A DNA stretch of 64,000 nt from Combretum micranthum (Eukaryota; Streptophyta; Magnoliopsida; Myrtales; Combretaceae). Below the pieces are notes generated by a model. The model was not told the DNA's origin. It was given only the letters and a program-made list of their open reading frames with translations, and did no database searches. The first letter of the stretch is position 1. Every line of letters starts with the position of its first letter. The stretch lies in NCBI GenBank assembly GCA_024138025.1, contig JAMXBD010001366.1, positions 310,001-374,000 of the forward strand, read 5' to 3'. This document shows positions 1 to 12,100 of this stretch, one piece after another. The translations under genes were made by a program, and so were the position numbers.

Positions 1-706
1 TTCTTAAGGTAATTCTAGGTAATAAATTTCTCCCAATTCTCTTTTGGGTTAAAATTTGGTTAGATCTTGATTTCTAATTGTTATTTCAATTCGTTTTGTG
101 AGGATCAAGTGATTAGAAAAAACCCTATGTGTTATTGGATCGTGAGTTCTTAGTAATCGAGGAAGATTGGAAATCTTACCCTATGTAAGGTATAAATCTA
201 TTTATCTTTGTAGTATCATCGAAAGTAGTCTTTTATGATTTAATGTTTGTATTCTAGGGTTTTTGGTGGATTTTGTAGAAATTTTGTCTATTGGAGTTTC
301 TATTTAACATACCAATTGAGGAGGTTGGTGTATAACCTTGATCTTAGTTCTTGTTAGATTAGGGTTTGGTTTATCATGAGATTTAATTATGTATATGGTT
401 GTGTTGACATGGTTTTGTTTATGTGATCAGGGTTCTATTGATATTAGGGTTTGTGAAAAAGCTGATTCAGGTACGACTTACATTGCTTGTTGTTTATGCT
501 TGTAAGGTTAGAAAATAAATTGATTAAATCGTATCTGGCATATAATTGAATGCATGGTGCTTATGTTTGGCTTTAATTAGTAAAGACCATGCAAAGTGTG
601 ATATTAATGTTGTCAACCTGATGATCCTTGTGTAGCGTTGTCTTAAGTGGAGTTGCACTTAGAGATGATTCCAGTAGTTGAGGAGTAGTGCAAGTACGGT
701 ACCCGG

Positions 707-824
707 GTGTGTGGGAGATTCTGACACCATATATGTATGTAATTATTTATTTTCAATATTAAATGGGTATGTGGGGATTCCTGACACCATATATGTATGT
801 AATTATTTATTTTCAATATTAAAT
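707..824 (+). repeat. 60-bp tandem duplication inside the 5' LTR
   Basis: The block beginning CTGACACCATATATGTATGT occurs at 721 and again at 781, an exact 60-bp period. Each copy is preceded by a similar GGGT(G/A)TGTGGG(A/G)GATT stretch. The 3' LTR carries the block only once (about 10333-10390), so the duplication arose after insertion. Confidence 0.9.
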
Positions 825-1028
825 GTTTTAAGGAGTCATGAGATACTCCGGGTGTGGAACTAGTGTACAATAGTTCTGGACTGTGTTGGTTGCAGGCTAA
901 TAAAAGATAAGAAATTTATGATTGTTGCATTAGTTATAGAGTTGCACGTGATATGTTGTTGTTTTCATATGCATAGGTTTCAGTTTGGTGTATTAGGCAT
1001 TTTCGCTCAATCCTTGTACTTTTTCAAG

Positions 1029-1128
1029 AATAGGTGAAGATAAAATAGTTTATGATTTATCTGGATTTGATCTATATGTGGATTATGGGGAATATGTTAA
1101 CGAACTTGATTATCTTGCAGATCTCTAG
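1029..1128 (+). other. Acidic C-terminal reading frame inside LTR A (copy 1)
   Basis: After a pyrimidine-rich tract ending TTTTTCAAG, the frame stays open to TAG at 1126-1128 and encodes an acidic, aromatic peptide containing IVYDLSGFDLYVDYGE. The same frame with a similar peptide is present in the 3' LTR (10585-10686) and in the solo LTR (13900-14003). I infer that it is the 3' exon of an LTR-embedded spliced leader; this copy has lost the canonical AG context of the others. Confidence 0.5.
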
Positions 1129-1446
1129 ATTGTTTTTGGGATAGTTGTTAGTAGATTGAAAACTATAGGGAGTTGTTTTTAAAATATTTTATTGAATTTA
1201 TAAGATTTTTGTAAAGACTTTTATTTGAGTTTAGTTGGGATAGGTTAGCTTTTGTTTATGCTAACTAGTTATTATGAAGATATTTTAGTTTTGTGATGTT
1301 TTTAAAGGATCTCTATTTTAAGAGTTTTGAATATATATGTTTTTAATTGTTGGTGATTTAGAGTTTTAATAGCCTTAGTGTGTTCTTTCCAAGTGAGGAC
1401 ACGTGGCGGGTTATAATACCTTTAGGTTAGGGCGTTACAACTTAAT

Positions 1447-1458
1447 TGGTATAAGAGC
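1447..1458 (+). promoter_or_regulatory. Primer-binding site (initiator tRNA-Met)
   Basis: TGGTATAAGAGC lies 7 bases after the LTR end and matches the standard TGGTATCAGAGC site complementary to the 3' end of initiator tRNA-Met, with one mismatch. Its placement fixes the plus orientation of the element. Confidence 0.88.
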
Positions 1459-1646
1459 AATTGGTTTTGACCTTAATAGAATTAGGTTATGAACTCTTTA
1501 AGACGGTGATCACTAATGAGTGGGGTAACAATGTAGGTGTTGTTTATCTGGTTTGGCTTGGTTTAACCTAGTAAGTGTCTATATAGAGTTTTGATCTATA
1601 AGTTGGATTTACCTTTATCTTATATGGTGTGTTAATTTATGTTAGA

Positions 1647-2930
1647 ATGCCTCCAAGAAGAATAGCCCTTGATGGTGGTTCCTCCAGAACTAGTAGGGAG
1701 CAATCACTAGAGAACCAGCCACCCTTGAATCCAATACCTGAGGATTTACCTCCACTACTACTAGCTCCACCTATAGGACAAAAGGTGCCAGTAGATGCTG
1801 CTCAGTTGATGCAGACTCTTCTAAGAGTAGTTACTCAACAGCAACAGAACATGAGGAATGGCATGCAAGTGATCCAGGCTAATTCTGAAGCTTAAAGATA
1901 GGAGACCTATAGGTTGAATGGTAATGGAGGCAATGGAGCTAGGCATGTGGATGTCTTATGTTTGAACAAGTTTATGGATCTAGTCTACAAGTTTGAGTTG
2001 ACACCTAGAAGACCTTTGGATGTACGATTATGGATGGAAGAGGAGGAGAAAACTTTCGCTACCTTAGATATTCCAGAACATAAGAAGGTAGAGTATACCT
2101 CCTACTTGCTAATTAAGAGGGTAAACAATTGGTGGTTGAGCACTAAGCGGCATATGCTTGGAATGATCACTTAGGATAGGTTCCAGCAGGCGTTCTATAG
2201 GGAGTTTTTCCCTGATAATGTTAAGCAACAGATGCTGCAAGAGTACGGTACCTTGCAGCAAGGCAAAATGACAGTCGAGGAGTATGAAGCAGAATTAAAT
2301 AGGCTAATGAGGTTCCTTCCTAATGCTTTGAAGGAGAGCGAGGATGCTAAGATGAGTACGTTCATTACTAGTTTGGAGCCCGAGATTCAACATCAAGTGA
2401 ACTTGATGGACCTGACCAACTATTCTGCTGTGGTTAATAAAGCCAATAATATGGAACAGTGATTGAATAGGATGAAGAGTCGTGAACCATAGAGGGGACA
2501 AATCTATTTAGGGAAGAGGCCAGCTGCTAGTGTTCCTACCCAGGATAAGGGAAAGAAACCACTCACCCAACAAGTCAGATCAGCATATTAGAGTTCTGAT
2601 AGAAGATGCTTCAGGTGTCAGGGACCTATGAAGTCAAGGATTATAAGTGGCTCGAAATGCTTGCTTCACTTGTGGGAAGATTAGACATAGTCATAAATTC
2701 TATACTGAGAAAGCCGTGACTCCACAGGTGTTTTGCTTTAAATGTGGACAAAGAGGACACAGGGCCATAGAATGCAAGGACATGGGAACGCAAGTAGTTC
2801 CGGGTGTTCATATAGGCCGAGCTTCGAGTGGTCAAGGACAAAGAGCACCGGCCAAAGTATATGCTTTTTAGCATATGGACACCTACAGTATAGACACAGT
2901 TGCAGGTACGCTCCACATATCCCTGCATAG
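1647..2930 (+). pseudogene. gag: Tekay-like gag remnant
   Basis: The likely start is ATG at 1647, giving MPPRRIALDGG. The capsid region follows in pieces at about 1914-2174 and 2230-2460, with stops at about 1893, 2173 and 2460 and a frame that wanders afterwards. A nucleocapsid zinc knuckle of CX2CX4HX4C form (CFKCGQRGHRAIEC) lies near 2735-2780. A preceding knuckle near 2665-2705 has lost its last cysteine. Gag forms the cytoplasmic particle that packages element RNA. Stops from tryptophan- or glutamine-type codons suggest C-to-T decay. Confidence 0.85.
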
Positions 2931-2937
2931 TGCTTAA

Positions 2938-4270
2938 GTTCTTTTTGACACTAGTGCAAGCTTTTCATGTGTATTTGATTCTTTTTGTATTTGTATGTGG
3001 TATGAATGTTGAGCATATGTTTGGATGTTTGTCTGTAAATACTCCCTAAGGGAGTGGAGCCTTGCTGAGTAGGATATGTAGGGATATTGATATAGAGATA
3101 GAGGGTAGACATTTATATGAAAAATCTAGTAGTTTTGGATAAGTTGTATTTTTCATATCATTTTAGGAGTAGAATGGTTGGCAAAATATCATGCTAAGAT
3201 TGCTTGTCACAACTTGGTTGTGGAGTTTGACTTACCAAATGGGGACCAGCTTGTACATAAGCAAGACAACTAGTTTTGCCTACATATGAGTTGTGGGAAA
3301 GGTCGGTGTTAGCAATGGCAGCTATGACTATTGGAGATGAATCGAAGACAGATCCTACTAAGATATCGGTTGTAAGAGAGTATCTTGATGTTTTTCCAGA
3401 ATATTTACCGGGTTTACTGCTTGAAAGGGAGGTAGAGTTTTGTATTGATTTGGTACTAGGTGCTTTGCCTAAGTGTAAAGCACCATATTGTATGGCTCCA
3501 ACAGAACTGATAGAGTTTAAGGTTCGATTGAAAGGTTTGCTTAAAAAGAAGTTCATTGGACCAAGTGTATCACAAGAAGAGAAGTTGTATGCCAAGTTCA
3601 CAAAGTGTGAATTTTGGTTGGAACAAGTGTCTTTCTTATGACATATTGTGGATAGAAAGTAGCGATGGAATGGCTAACTCCTAAGAATGTGTCGGAAATC
3701 AGAAGTTTTCTAGGGATATCAGGATATTATAGGAAATTTGTAGAGGATTTTTCCAAAATTGCTAATCTTTTGACAAAATTGACATAGAAAGGGGTGAAGT
3801 ACGTGTAGAATGAGAATTGTGAGCATAACTTCTAATTGTTAAAGCAAAAGTTAATGTCTGCACCGGTATTAGCATTACAAGTGAGTAGTGAGGAGTATAT
3901 TATTTATAGTGACGCTTCTATACAATGATTGGGTTGTGTTTTGATGCAAGGAGGTAGGGTCATAGCATATGCCTCTAGACAGCTAAAATCTTATGAAAGA
4001 AATTATCCTACTCATGAGTTTGAAGTATATTTTTACCTTGAGAGAGCTGAACATGAGACAAAGGAGGTGGTTAAAACTGATAAAGGACTATGACGTGGAT
4101 ATTTAATATCACCTAGGAAAGGCAAATGATGTGACAAATGCCTTGAGTAGGAAAAAGAATGAGAATTTAGTAGCTTTGATCACATCTGAGTGTCATTTGT
4201 TAGATGATATGAGAAAATTGGAATTGGAAATAGTGACAAAAAAAGAGAATGCAAAATTGGTTGAAAGGAT
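2938..4270 (+). pseudogene. pol: Tekay-like pol remnant: protease, RT, RNase H
   Basis: The aspartic protease site is seen as DTSAS at 2948-2962, followed by heavily stopped sequence. RT begins near 3372 ([15 protein letters not shown]). At about 3560 it jumps from the segment that normally precedes the palm domain to the segment after it ([12 protein letters not shown]). The whole catalytic palm, including the YxDD motif, is therefore deleted, a loss of several hundred bases. The thumb region (SFLGISGYYRKFVEDFSK) and RNase H (IYSDAS at about 3905, ending near 4150) follow with several stops. The gene is non-functional. Confidence 0.86.
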
Positions 4271-4449
4271 CAAAGCAGGGTAAGTGGATGATTCAAGTGT
4301 ACAGGAGATAAAGAGAGGAATGGAAGTTGGTAGAGCCCTTGAGTTCCATGGTGATGAAGAAGGTGTCGTGAGATACAAAGGAATATTATGTGTGCCAGAA
4401 CAAGGAGAATTTAAAAGAGAATCATTGAAAGAAGTGCATTATTTAAGTC

Positions 4450-5654
4450 ATTTTATCTATCCCTGAGGCAATAAAAATGTATCAGGATTTAAAGAAGCTA
4501 TATTGATAGAATAACATGAAAAAGGAGATCGTTGAATATGTATCTAAGTGGCACACTTGTCAAATGATCAACATTGAGCATAAAAGACCAGCCGGTGAAT
4601 TAAGGCCTTTGCCTATAACTCAATGGAAGTGGGAACAAATGAACGTGGATTTTGCCATAGCTCTACTTAGAACTAAGGGCAAGTTGGACTCAGTACGGGT
4701 AATTGTAGGCAGACTTACAAAGATAGCGTGATTTATACCTATTAAGACTGGGTGTACTTTGGAACACTTGGTAAAGTTATATGTCAAGGGGATTGTGAGA
4801 CTGCATGGAATGCCAGTGACCATTGTGTCAAATCGAGACACCAAGTTTGTAGGAAGATTATGGAAAAGCTTGCATAGCCCTTTGTGTACTAAAGTGGTTT
4901 TCAGTACCGCTTATCACCCTCAGACAGATGGGCAGTCTAAATGGACCACTTAGATTCTTAAGGACATGTTAAGAGCTTATGTCTTGGACTTTAAGGGTAG
5001 CTAGGATGAGTATTTGCCTTTGGTGGAGTTTGCGTATAACAACAGCTATCAAGCGTCAATTGGGATGCCACCTTATGAAGCTTTGTATGATAGGAAATAC
5101 CGATCACCGATTCACTAGGATGAAGTAGGTGAAAGGTAGATTTTAAGGCCGGAATTGGTGCAAGATGTTGTTAACAAGGTTAAAGGGATCAGACAAAAAT
5201 TGCAAGCTACTCAAAGCCGTCAGAAAAAGTTATGCAGATAAACGAAGAAGACCATTGGAATTTTAGGTAGGGGACCATGTCTTGCTTAAAATATCACCGA
5301 CTAAGGGTATGGTCAGATTTGGTATGAGAGGCGAAATGAACACCAGATATGTTGGACCATTTGAAATTCTATAAAGGATAGGTGATATGGCTTACTGATT
5401 AGCAATGCCAACAAGCTTGGAAGGAGTGCACAACGTATTTCATGTGTTGATGTTAAGGAATTATGTGCAAGATCCTGAACAAATTATAGCTTTGGGGCCA
5501 TTGCAAGTTTAAGCTAATCTCGCTACCATAAAAAAAACCAACAAGGATTCTGGATACAAAAGAAAAGATCTTAAGAAGATGTGTAATCAAGTATGTGAAG
5601 GTGCAATGGACAAACCAAACCGAACGAGAAGTACCTGGGAGTTATAAGAGGAAT
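4450..5654 (+). pseudogene. Tekay-like integrase and chromodomain-tail remnant
   Basis: The zinc-binding domain is degenerate (WHTCQMI near 4550). In the catalytic core the first Asp is present (NVDFAIAL, near 4648). The second is changed to Asn (codon AAT at 4831-4833 in VSNRD) and the catalytic Glu to Lys (AAA at 4939-4941 in GQSKW), each explained by one G-to-A change. The C-terminal part (VHNVFHV near 5430) leads into a chromodomain-type tail that is cut at 5654 by a solo LTR. The tail finishes at 9303-9335. Confidence 0.85.
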
Positions 5655-8600
5655 TGTCATGCCCCAAAGGGTACCCTAAATGTAACAGTCCGCTGCATGC
5701 TAAACGAGACTTAAGAATCACTATCAAAGTTATTCAAAAGTCTTGTATTAGATGCAAGGCGTTCCCTCACGACAATATAATACATATGCAGTTGGAGATA
5801 GATAGTTCAACTTGATAGTATAAGCATAAAAACATAAACCACAGATATCTTATGATCAGTTACAAAATACTAAAAGGCATTTCCCTGATGAACAAAAGTC
5901 TAGGCATTATCTTTTAAGTAATAACCCGAACATTCAAGGTTTACTATGAAAGACTATATAGAGCTAATCATAAACTTCTAATGGGAAACACTTATAACTT
6001 CGCATTACCTAAGTTAGCTAGGTCCGGGGACGCAACCATATGTACGGGAACTACATAAAAAAGAAGCTATGGGGGTATAAGCTACGCTAGCTTAGTGAGT
6101 TTCGCTTCCAAATTAAATTCTTCAAAAAGCAACGTGACAAACAAGTTATATTAACAACCATATGAAATGCACAAGCACATGAGCATACAATACATAAGAC
6201 TTTCCGGGAGTCCTATGTTGAATAGATTTACGCTATCCATTCGGGGTTAGGTGTTTCAGGCCCATACGACCATAGATTTCAATTTTTCTAATTTATATAG
6301 TGGTTGATTCAGGTGCTACCCACTCACTAATTTTATAGTTTATACAAGTGCCTACACCACTTCCATTTTAATTTAGGCCTTTCCATGCCAACATTCGAGT
6401 TTTTCGGCCCACTCGTTGTCTATCTATTATGACTTCTTCCCAAAAAAGTATAATAAAAAATGTAATGTGACTCAACATGTGGTATGCATGGTCAATTTAA
6501 TTATAAGATCACGACATATTATTTAAACGAATTATGGGCGATCATAGATATTGCAGACACTTCAATTCTATTATAAATCATACAAATATTTATAACAATT
6601 CCCATTTCGATATTCTTAGCATCAATTCAATCAAACAAGATTCACATGCGCATTTCAATTTTATCTTGCCTTAGTTCTAATGCCACTATTATTACAGGCA
6701 CAATCAAGAGCATGTAATTTAAGGATGGTGAACTCACTCGTCCGTTGACACCGATCTCTAATGGTAGCGATTTAGAAACAAGAATTTTCCCCCAATTCAA
6801 AATCACTTAAACAAAAAAATAACCAAAGGAGTATTTCATACCATAAACTAATTCAACTTATTAAATAAAACTCTTGAGTTCGTAATTTCCGTGGTAGATG
6901 GAAATTCCAACTTAAAACGGTCATATCTTAGTCATTTTAACTCGAAATTTCTCAAACAAGCTATCGATTTCTATCTACTTCAAAATATCTATCTATTTAT
7001 GATGTTATTCTTAAGTTTTAAAAATGTTTAGGTCTTGGAATGCTCGGATCAGATCTGATCAGTAGCTAAAACTTGCATTTCCGAAATTGTTTTGTGAAAT
7101 TTGCATTATTTCTACTAAGTAGATTATATGTGCATGCATTATCTATAAGCTATTATCATGAATGACATGATATGAGCTATCCATATGTATTTCCTTAATG
7201 ATTTTTGTTTAAAAGAATTTTTGGAAAACTTTTACTTTGCAACAATGTCAAGTTATCTCTTTGAAAATCATCTATAATTTTACTAGGATAAACCCTTGAT
7301 GATCTATATATTTAATACCTTCATTATCTTAATAAAATTCTTCGTTTAAAAGTTGGAAAGTAGATTTTAAATGTGGGTTTTGCCTAGTGACGAATTTATA
7401 TAATTTTAGGAAATGAAAATATTGTTCGATCCTAGTTTGGAAACCTTTCCTTTGTTTTAGGTTTATACATTGATAAAACTTATTTAATCTTATAAAAATC
7501 AAGTCTTTATGACCTCTATTCCTTAAGGCTTCTATTTTTCTTTTAAAATTCTCATGTTGATATTTGGAAATAGGTGTTTAAATGGAGATCATTTTTAGAT
7601 CCGAATTTTGGGAAATTGTTTGTGAGATTATTTCTTATGAAAAACCCATTTAATCTTTCTAAAATTAAGTCATAATCAAACCTACTCCCTAAGGCTTCCA
7701 TTTTTTTTAATAAAAATCTTATTTTAAGGTTGGAAAATAGGTGTTTTCTTGGCATTTCATCCTAGTTACGAATGTCAAAATCTTTGTTAGTATTGGGACA
7801 TAATTCTAATTTAACTTTTGTAATCCTTTTCTTGTATTGAAAATTTCTCTTAGTAAAACTAAGCTCATCTTATAAAAATCACTCCCTTATGTATATCTAT
7901 CACCTAAGCCTTCGTTTTACATGTAATATCATTTTGGACTTGGAAATAGGTTTTCTAAATAGTTCTTTCTCAAAATCCGAAGTTTCAAAATCACTTTTTG
8001 ATAGAAACAAAATAGATGTTGAGTTTTGGAAACACCTTCATCGAGACTATCTTATTGCAAATCTTTCATGCATGTAAGGCAAGTAACTATGGTATTTTAA
8101 GTACTCTAAACAAATAGATCTACTATACCACTCATGTTATGAATGTAAATATAACATAAACAATATATAGATGAGAGTAATAATGAAAATATATGCACAA
8201 AATTTTTATAAGAACAATATATAACAATAATATAGCAAAATACTAGTAAATCAACTTTAATAACAAGATCTACACATTGTGATGGCAAGCATATCATGCT
8301 TTACTGTTTCCACATCCTTAGCATAAGGCTCATGGGGATTTTTTGTGGAACCACACATGTAGATCTTGCCATTACATGTTTTTATTGTGGTAGGATCAAG
8401 ATCTATTACCTATTTAGTGTTTGGAGAAGGAAACTTGAAGAAAAAAAATTTGTGTGTGTGTGTGTGTTTTGTGAAAGAAAGCTTATGGCAAACAAGGGGA
8501 GAGAGAGAGAGAAAAAGACTTTACAAAAGTTGATTTTTGTGAGAAATGAGAGAAGATGAAAAAGTGAAAGGTGAAATAGATATTATATAGGAAAATAATT

Positions 8601-9297
8601 AGGGTTTTGTGTGAATAATTAATAAAAAAATGAAACAAAATGTGGATATACAAAGGGGGAGGGAGGCACCGGTTTGAGAGAGAGAGAAGAGGGAAGTGTG
8701 TTGATTTGTTTTGTGTAATAAAATTCAAATTTAATAAGTAATTTAAGTAGTAGAAGTTGTATTAGAAAAGAAAATGTAAGGAAGATGATGTGATAATGTA
8801 AGAATAGGTTGTAAAGATGTAAAAATAGGACATGGTTGGTTGTACTTGGTGAATAGTATGAAAGAAATTAAAAAATTAATTAGATAATTAAATTACAGGT
8901 AGTAATGAAGATACGATAAAAGGGGCTATAACTGTAATTTTTATAACCTGAAAAATTATCATAACTATATTTTTGAATTCTTATTAAATTTCGGTTCTAA
9001 CAAGTCCTATATTTTATTTTTGTATTTTCGATTCCTGGGACTGGTTTTCGAGAACAGATCCCAATCGGGTTCGAAACGAATGAATTGCTTCGAATTCTGA
9101 CCTTTTATGTTTTGATAAATTATTTAGGGCTATATTCTAGAGCTAACTCATTTTTATTGTTTCAGGGTTTCGTTCTCGGGATTGTAGGACATAGGGTTTC
9201 TAGGTACAACAGGTTCAGGTGTATTCTTTTAGGGTTTTGGTTCCTAGTTCCAATGTCCGAAACCGAATTCAAGTTACTAAGAAAACAAGGGCTTACA
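5655..9297 (-). mobile_element. Family B solo LTR (copy B-1), inserted in the Tekay-like element
   Basis: The plus text starts TGTCATGCCCCAAAGGGTAC and ends GGGCTTACA. A perfect 5-bp TSD GGAAT flanks it (5650-5654 and 9298-9302), and the host reading frame resumes directly after it. A TATA-like box lies at 8581-8590 on the minus strand, which sets the orientation. The length is 3643 bp with no internal region, so it is a solo LTR left by LTR-LTR recombination. It contains a (TG)n run at 8451-8467, a purine-rich run near 8500, and no gene. Confidence 0.9.
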
Positions 9298-9302
9298 GGA
9301 AT

Positions 9303-9379
9303 AGCGAGCCAAGTACCCCGAGCTTTTCGATGATTCGGGTAACTTTCAAGGATGAAAGTTCTTTTTAGGAGGAGAGAGA
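9303..9379 (+). other. End of Tekay-like pol tail and polypurine tract
   Basis: The sequence continues the tail cut at 5654 (AKYPELF-type ending, stop near 9333), then the conserved block around GGATGAAAGTTCTTTTTAGG. The polypurine tract AGGAGGAGAGAGA at 9367-9379 touches the 3' LTR and primes plus-strand DNA synthesis in intact relatives. Confidence 0.85.
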
Positions 9380-10995
9380 TGTAATATATAAATAATTAAT
9401 CTATAATGAAGGGTAGTATTGTAACAAAATGTTGTTTAAGAGAGTATTTTTGTCATTTAATAGACAGAGATTTGGACTTGAAGAAGTTGTTCACGAAGAA
9501 CAAGAAAGGGAAGACTTAGGCGCGCTATAAGCTACCAACTTTGAATGTAAGGTTGCTAGCTTTTATGGAAGAATCGTTGACTTCATGTTAGCTTTGGGGC
9601 TTTGGGACGTTTGCAAGAAAATTTGGTGAAAGATGGCTGCGTATAACGAAAGCCAGATAAAGGCCACCGATGTTGATGAGGAAAGCCGTCAGCTTTCTGC
9701 CGGCTTAGGTGGTTATGTTCCTTGATTTGAATCTAAGCCGCTCTTGAGCTGCCAGCATGGTGTGAGTTCTTGGTAACCGAGGAAGATTGGAAATCCTACC
9801 CTAGGTAAGGTATAAATCTATTTCATCTTTGTAGTATCATCGAAGTAGTCTTTTCTGATTTAATTTTTATATTCTAAGGTTTTGGTGGATTTTGGAGAAA
9901 TTCTTGTCTATTGGAGTTTCTGTTTAACATACCAATTGAGGATGTTGGTGTGCAAACCTATATCTTAGTTCTTATTAGATTAAGGTTTGGTTTATGATGA
10001 GATTTAATTTTGTATATGGTTATGTTGACATGGTTTTGTTTATGTGATTAGGGTTCTGTTGATATTAAGGCTTTTTGAAAAAGTTGATTCAAATATGACC
10101 TCACATTGCTTGCTGTTTGTGCTTGTAGGGTTAAAAAATAAATTAATTAAATTTTATTTGGCATATAATTGAATGTGTGTTGCTTGTCTTTGGCTTTGGT
10201 TAGTAAAGACCATGCAAAGTGTGGAACTAACGTTGTCAACCTGATGATCTTTGTGTAGCATTGTCCCGAGTGGAGTTACATTAGAAATGATTCCGGTAGG
10301 TTAAGAGTATTACGAGTACGACACTCTAGGTGTGTGGGAGATTTTAACACCATATATGTATGTAATTACCTATTTTCTATATTGGATGTTTTAGGGAGTC
10401 GTGAGATACTCTGGGTTTGGGACTAGTGTACAATAGTTCTGGACTGTGTTGGTTGTAAGCTAATTGAAGATAACATATTTATGATTGTTGCATAAGTCGC
10501 ATGTGATATTGCTTGTTGTTTATATGCATGTGGTTTCGATTTGGTATACTGGGTGTTTTTCACTCAATCCTTATTCTTTTTCAGGAACAGGTAGAAGATC
10601 ATATAGTTTATGATTTATCTGGATTCGATGTATATGTGGATTGCGGGGAGGACGTTAGCGGAACTGATTATCCTGCAGATCTCTAGATTGTTTTTGGGAT
10701 AGCTGTTAGTAGATTGAGAACTATGGGAAGTTGTTTTTAAAAGATTTTATTAAATTTATGGGATTTTTATAAAGATTTTTATTTGAGTTTAGTTGGGATA
10801 GGTTGGCTTTGGTTTATGCCAACTAGTTAGTTATGAAGATGTTTTAGTTTTATGATGTTTTTAAAGTATCCTTATTTTAAGAGTTTTGAAGATATATGTT
10901 TTTAATTATGATGATTTAGAGTTTTAATAGCTTAGCATGTTCTTTCAAGTGAGGACACGTGGGGTGTTGTAATTCCTTTAGTTTAGGGTGTTACA
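9380..10995 (+). repeat. 3' LTR of the Tekay-like element (family A)
   Basis: It begins TGTAATATATAAATAA directly after the polypurine tract and ends GGGTGTTACA. At 1616 bp it is 328 bp shorter than the solo LTR of the same family. Most of the difference is a gap near 9757, where the text jumps from the GCC-motif region (about 9655-9757) straight to GTGAGTTCTTGG. The TATA box and first leader exon seen at 15010-15254 in the solo LTR are therefore absent here. The splice donor CTAG|GTAAGG lies at 9805. Confidence 0.9.
10585..10686 (+). other. Acidic C-terminal reading frame inside LTR A (copy 2)
   Basis: The 3' splice site CTTTTTCAG|GAACAG ends at 10584. The following frame contains EDHIVYDLSGFDVYVDCGE and stops at TAG 10684-10686. 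It has ten D/E residues and several aromatic ones in about 33 codons. It aligns without gaps with copies 1 and 3 over most of its length. Confidence 0.5.
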
Positions 10996-12100
10996 GTTAG
11001 CGTGCATAAAAAGTTATTACCAAGTTGATCAATTTCAAAGTTTAAATATTAAATTGATCAATTTAAAAATTTAGATACATAATTGCATATTTTATCAAAA
11101 TGTAGGTACCATTTGTTGCATTAATCCTATTATTAACTTGTAAACACAATATCTCTCTCATAATTTAAAAAAAAAAATTAAAAAAATCTCATCTTGCTAT
11201 CTTACCATCAAATAAGGCAAAGAAGAAAGAAAATACACCAATAATATAAAATAGAAACTTGCATGATTACATGGCAATGTAAATATAAAAATATTTAAGA
11301 TGGAAAAATCTTTAAATGTGCGTTAATAGCATATATAGGCTAATTAATTTCTTATACAAAAGCTTTTATTGTTTTAATTTTCTTCTCTATGTCATCCATT
11401 ATTCTACTAAAATCATTTGAATGAAATTTTCATATCTTTATATTAAATTTTGAACTTTTAAATTTGCAGTATTTATATCCACACTACTTTATCCCACTCT
11501 ATCATATCATTGAGGCAAATCTAGATAGATGCTTCTCAAACCGATTCAATCTAATCATGATATAAGTTGCTTGATCACTCCTTGGTCAACTCCACAATGT
11601 ATTTAGTCGTCCACAACGTGCTCATCCACATCATAATACAGTCAAACGAAATGATAAAGTTCCTTATCCTCCAAACTGCAATGGTAAATTTCATACGATT
11701 TAAGAATGTAAGTCAGTGGCCCCTCAACTACCACCTACTTGCTTTCGTAACCTTCTTTATCTCTACAAATTGGTTACCGCAATAGGCAACTGCTAACCTT
11801 GAATGCTCTATATATATTCCTCCAGGACATCCTTTAAAAAGGAGGTGTGGTAACATATAACCTCCACCTTGTCATTTTGTTTTCCTATTCACCTAACACC
11901 TTATTGAATTGATCGTTGAGTGGCTGCATCAAATAATTATCCATGTCCACTAACCTATTTTTGTTTTGCATGTCTACTGATTTAAGGGCTTACATCTAAA
12001 TCAATATATTTGCAAAACTAAATCAAACAATCTTCTTTAGAAATTGAAGGATTGGAATCTATATGTCTCCTTTGCAAATTTATTGAAATGAAAACTAAGA
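10996..12100. other. Unassigned AT-rich DNA
   Basis: No supported gene. The stretch contains A/T tracts (around 11167) and short chance frames, the longest 72 codons at 11567-11785 with no recognisable motif. On the minus strand 11500-11860 reads as a broken, slightly less AT-rich stretch that might be an old pseudogene, but I cannot assign it. Confidence 0.4.

Larger units (their letters stand above)
1..1439 (+). repeat. 5' LTR of the Tekay-like element (family A), truncated by window start
   Basis: It aligns with the 3' LTR at 9380-10995 and, in reverse complement, with the solo LTR at 13625-15568. Shared blocks include GTAAGGTATAAATCTA near 185 and the terminal block GAGGACACGTGG...GTTACA ending at 1439. 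Compared with the complete solo LTR, about 0.4-0.5 kb of the U3 end is missing because the window starts inside the LTR. The base after GTTACA begins a short spacer before the priming site. Confidence 0.88.
1..10995 (+). mobile_element. Tekay-like (chromovirus) Ty3/gypsy retrotransposon, decayed, 5' end outside window
   Basis: The element runs 5' LTR (partial, to 1439), tRNA-Met priming site, gag, protease, RT, RNase H, integrase, chromodomain-like tail, polypurine tract, 3' LTR. The C-terminal region (about 5515-5640) has the RILDTKEKILRR type of sequence typical of Tekay chromodomain tails. Its last codons are split by a solo LTR at 5655-9297 and resume at 9303 with sequence matching the usual TWELEEE...YPELF ending. 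The reading frame has many stops and deletions, so the element cannot be autonomous. Its two LTRs differ visibly, which implies an old insertion. The flanking TSD cannot be checked because the left end lies outside the window; the 5 bases after the right end are GTTAG. Confidence 0.9.

Noticed and set aside
9085..9333. 82-codon plus-strand frame
   Set aside because: It runs through the end of solo LTR B-1, across its TSD, into the Tekay tail; its composition is not protein-like.
9380..10995. TSD search for the Tekay-like element
   Set aside because: The left end is outside the window and the right flank GTTAG has no partner to compare; no TSD claim made.
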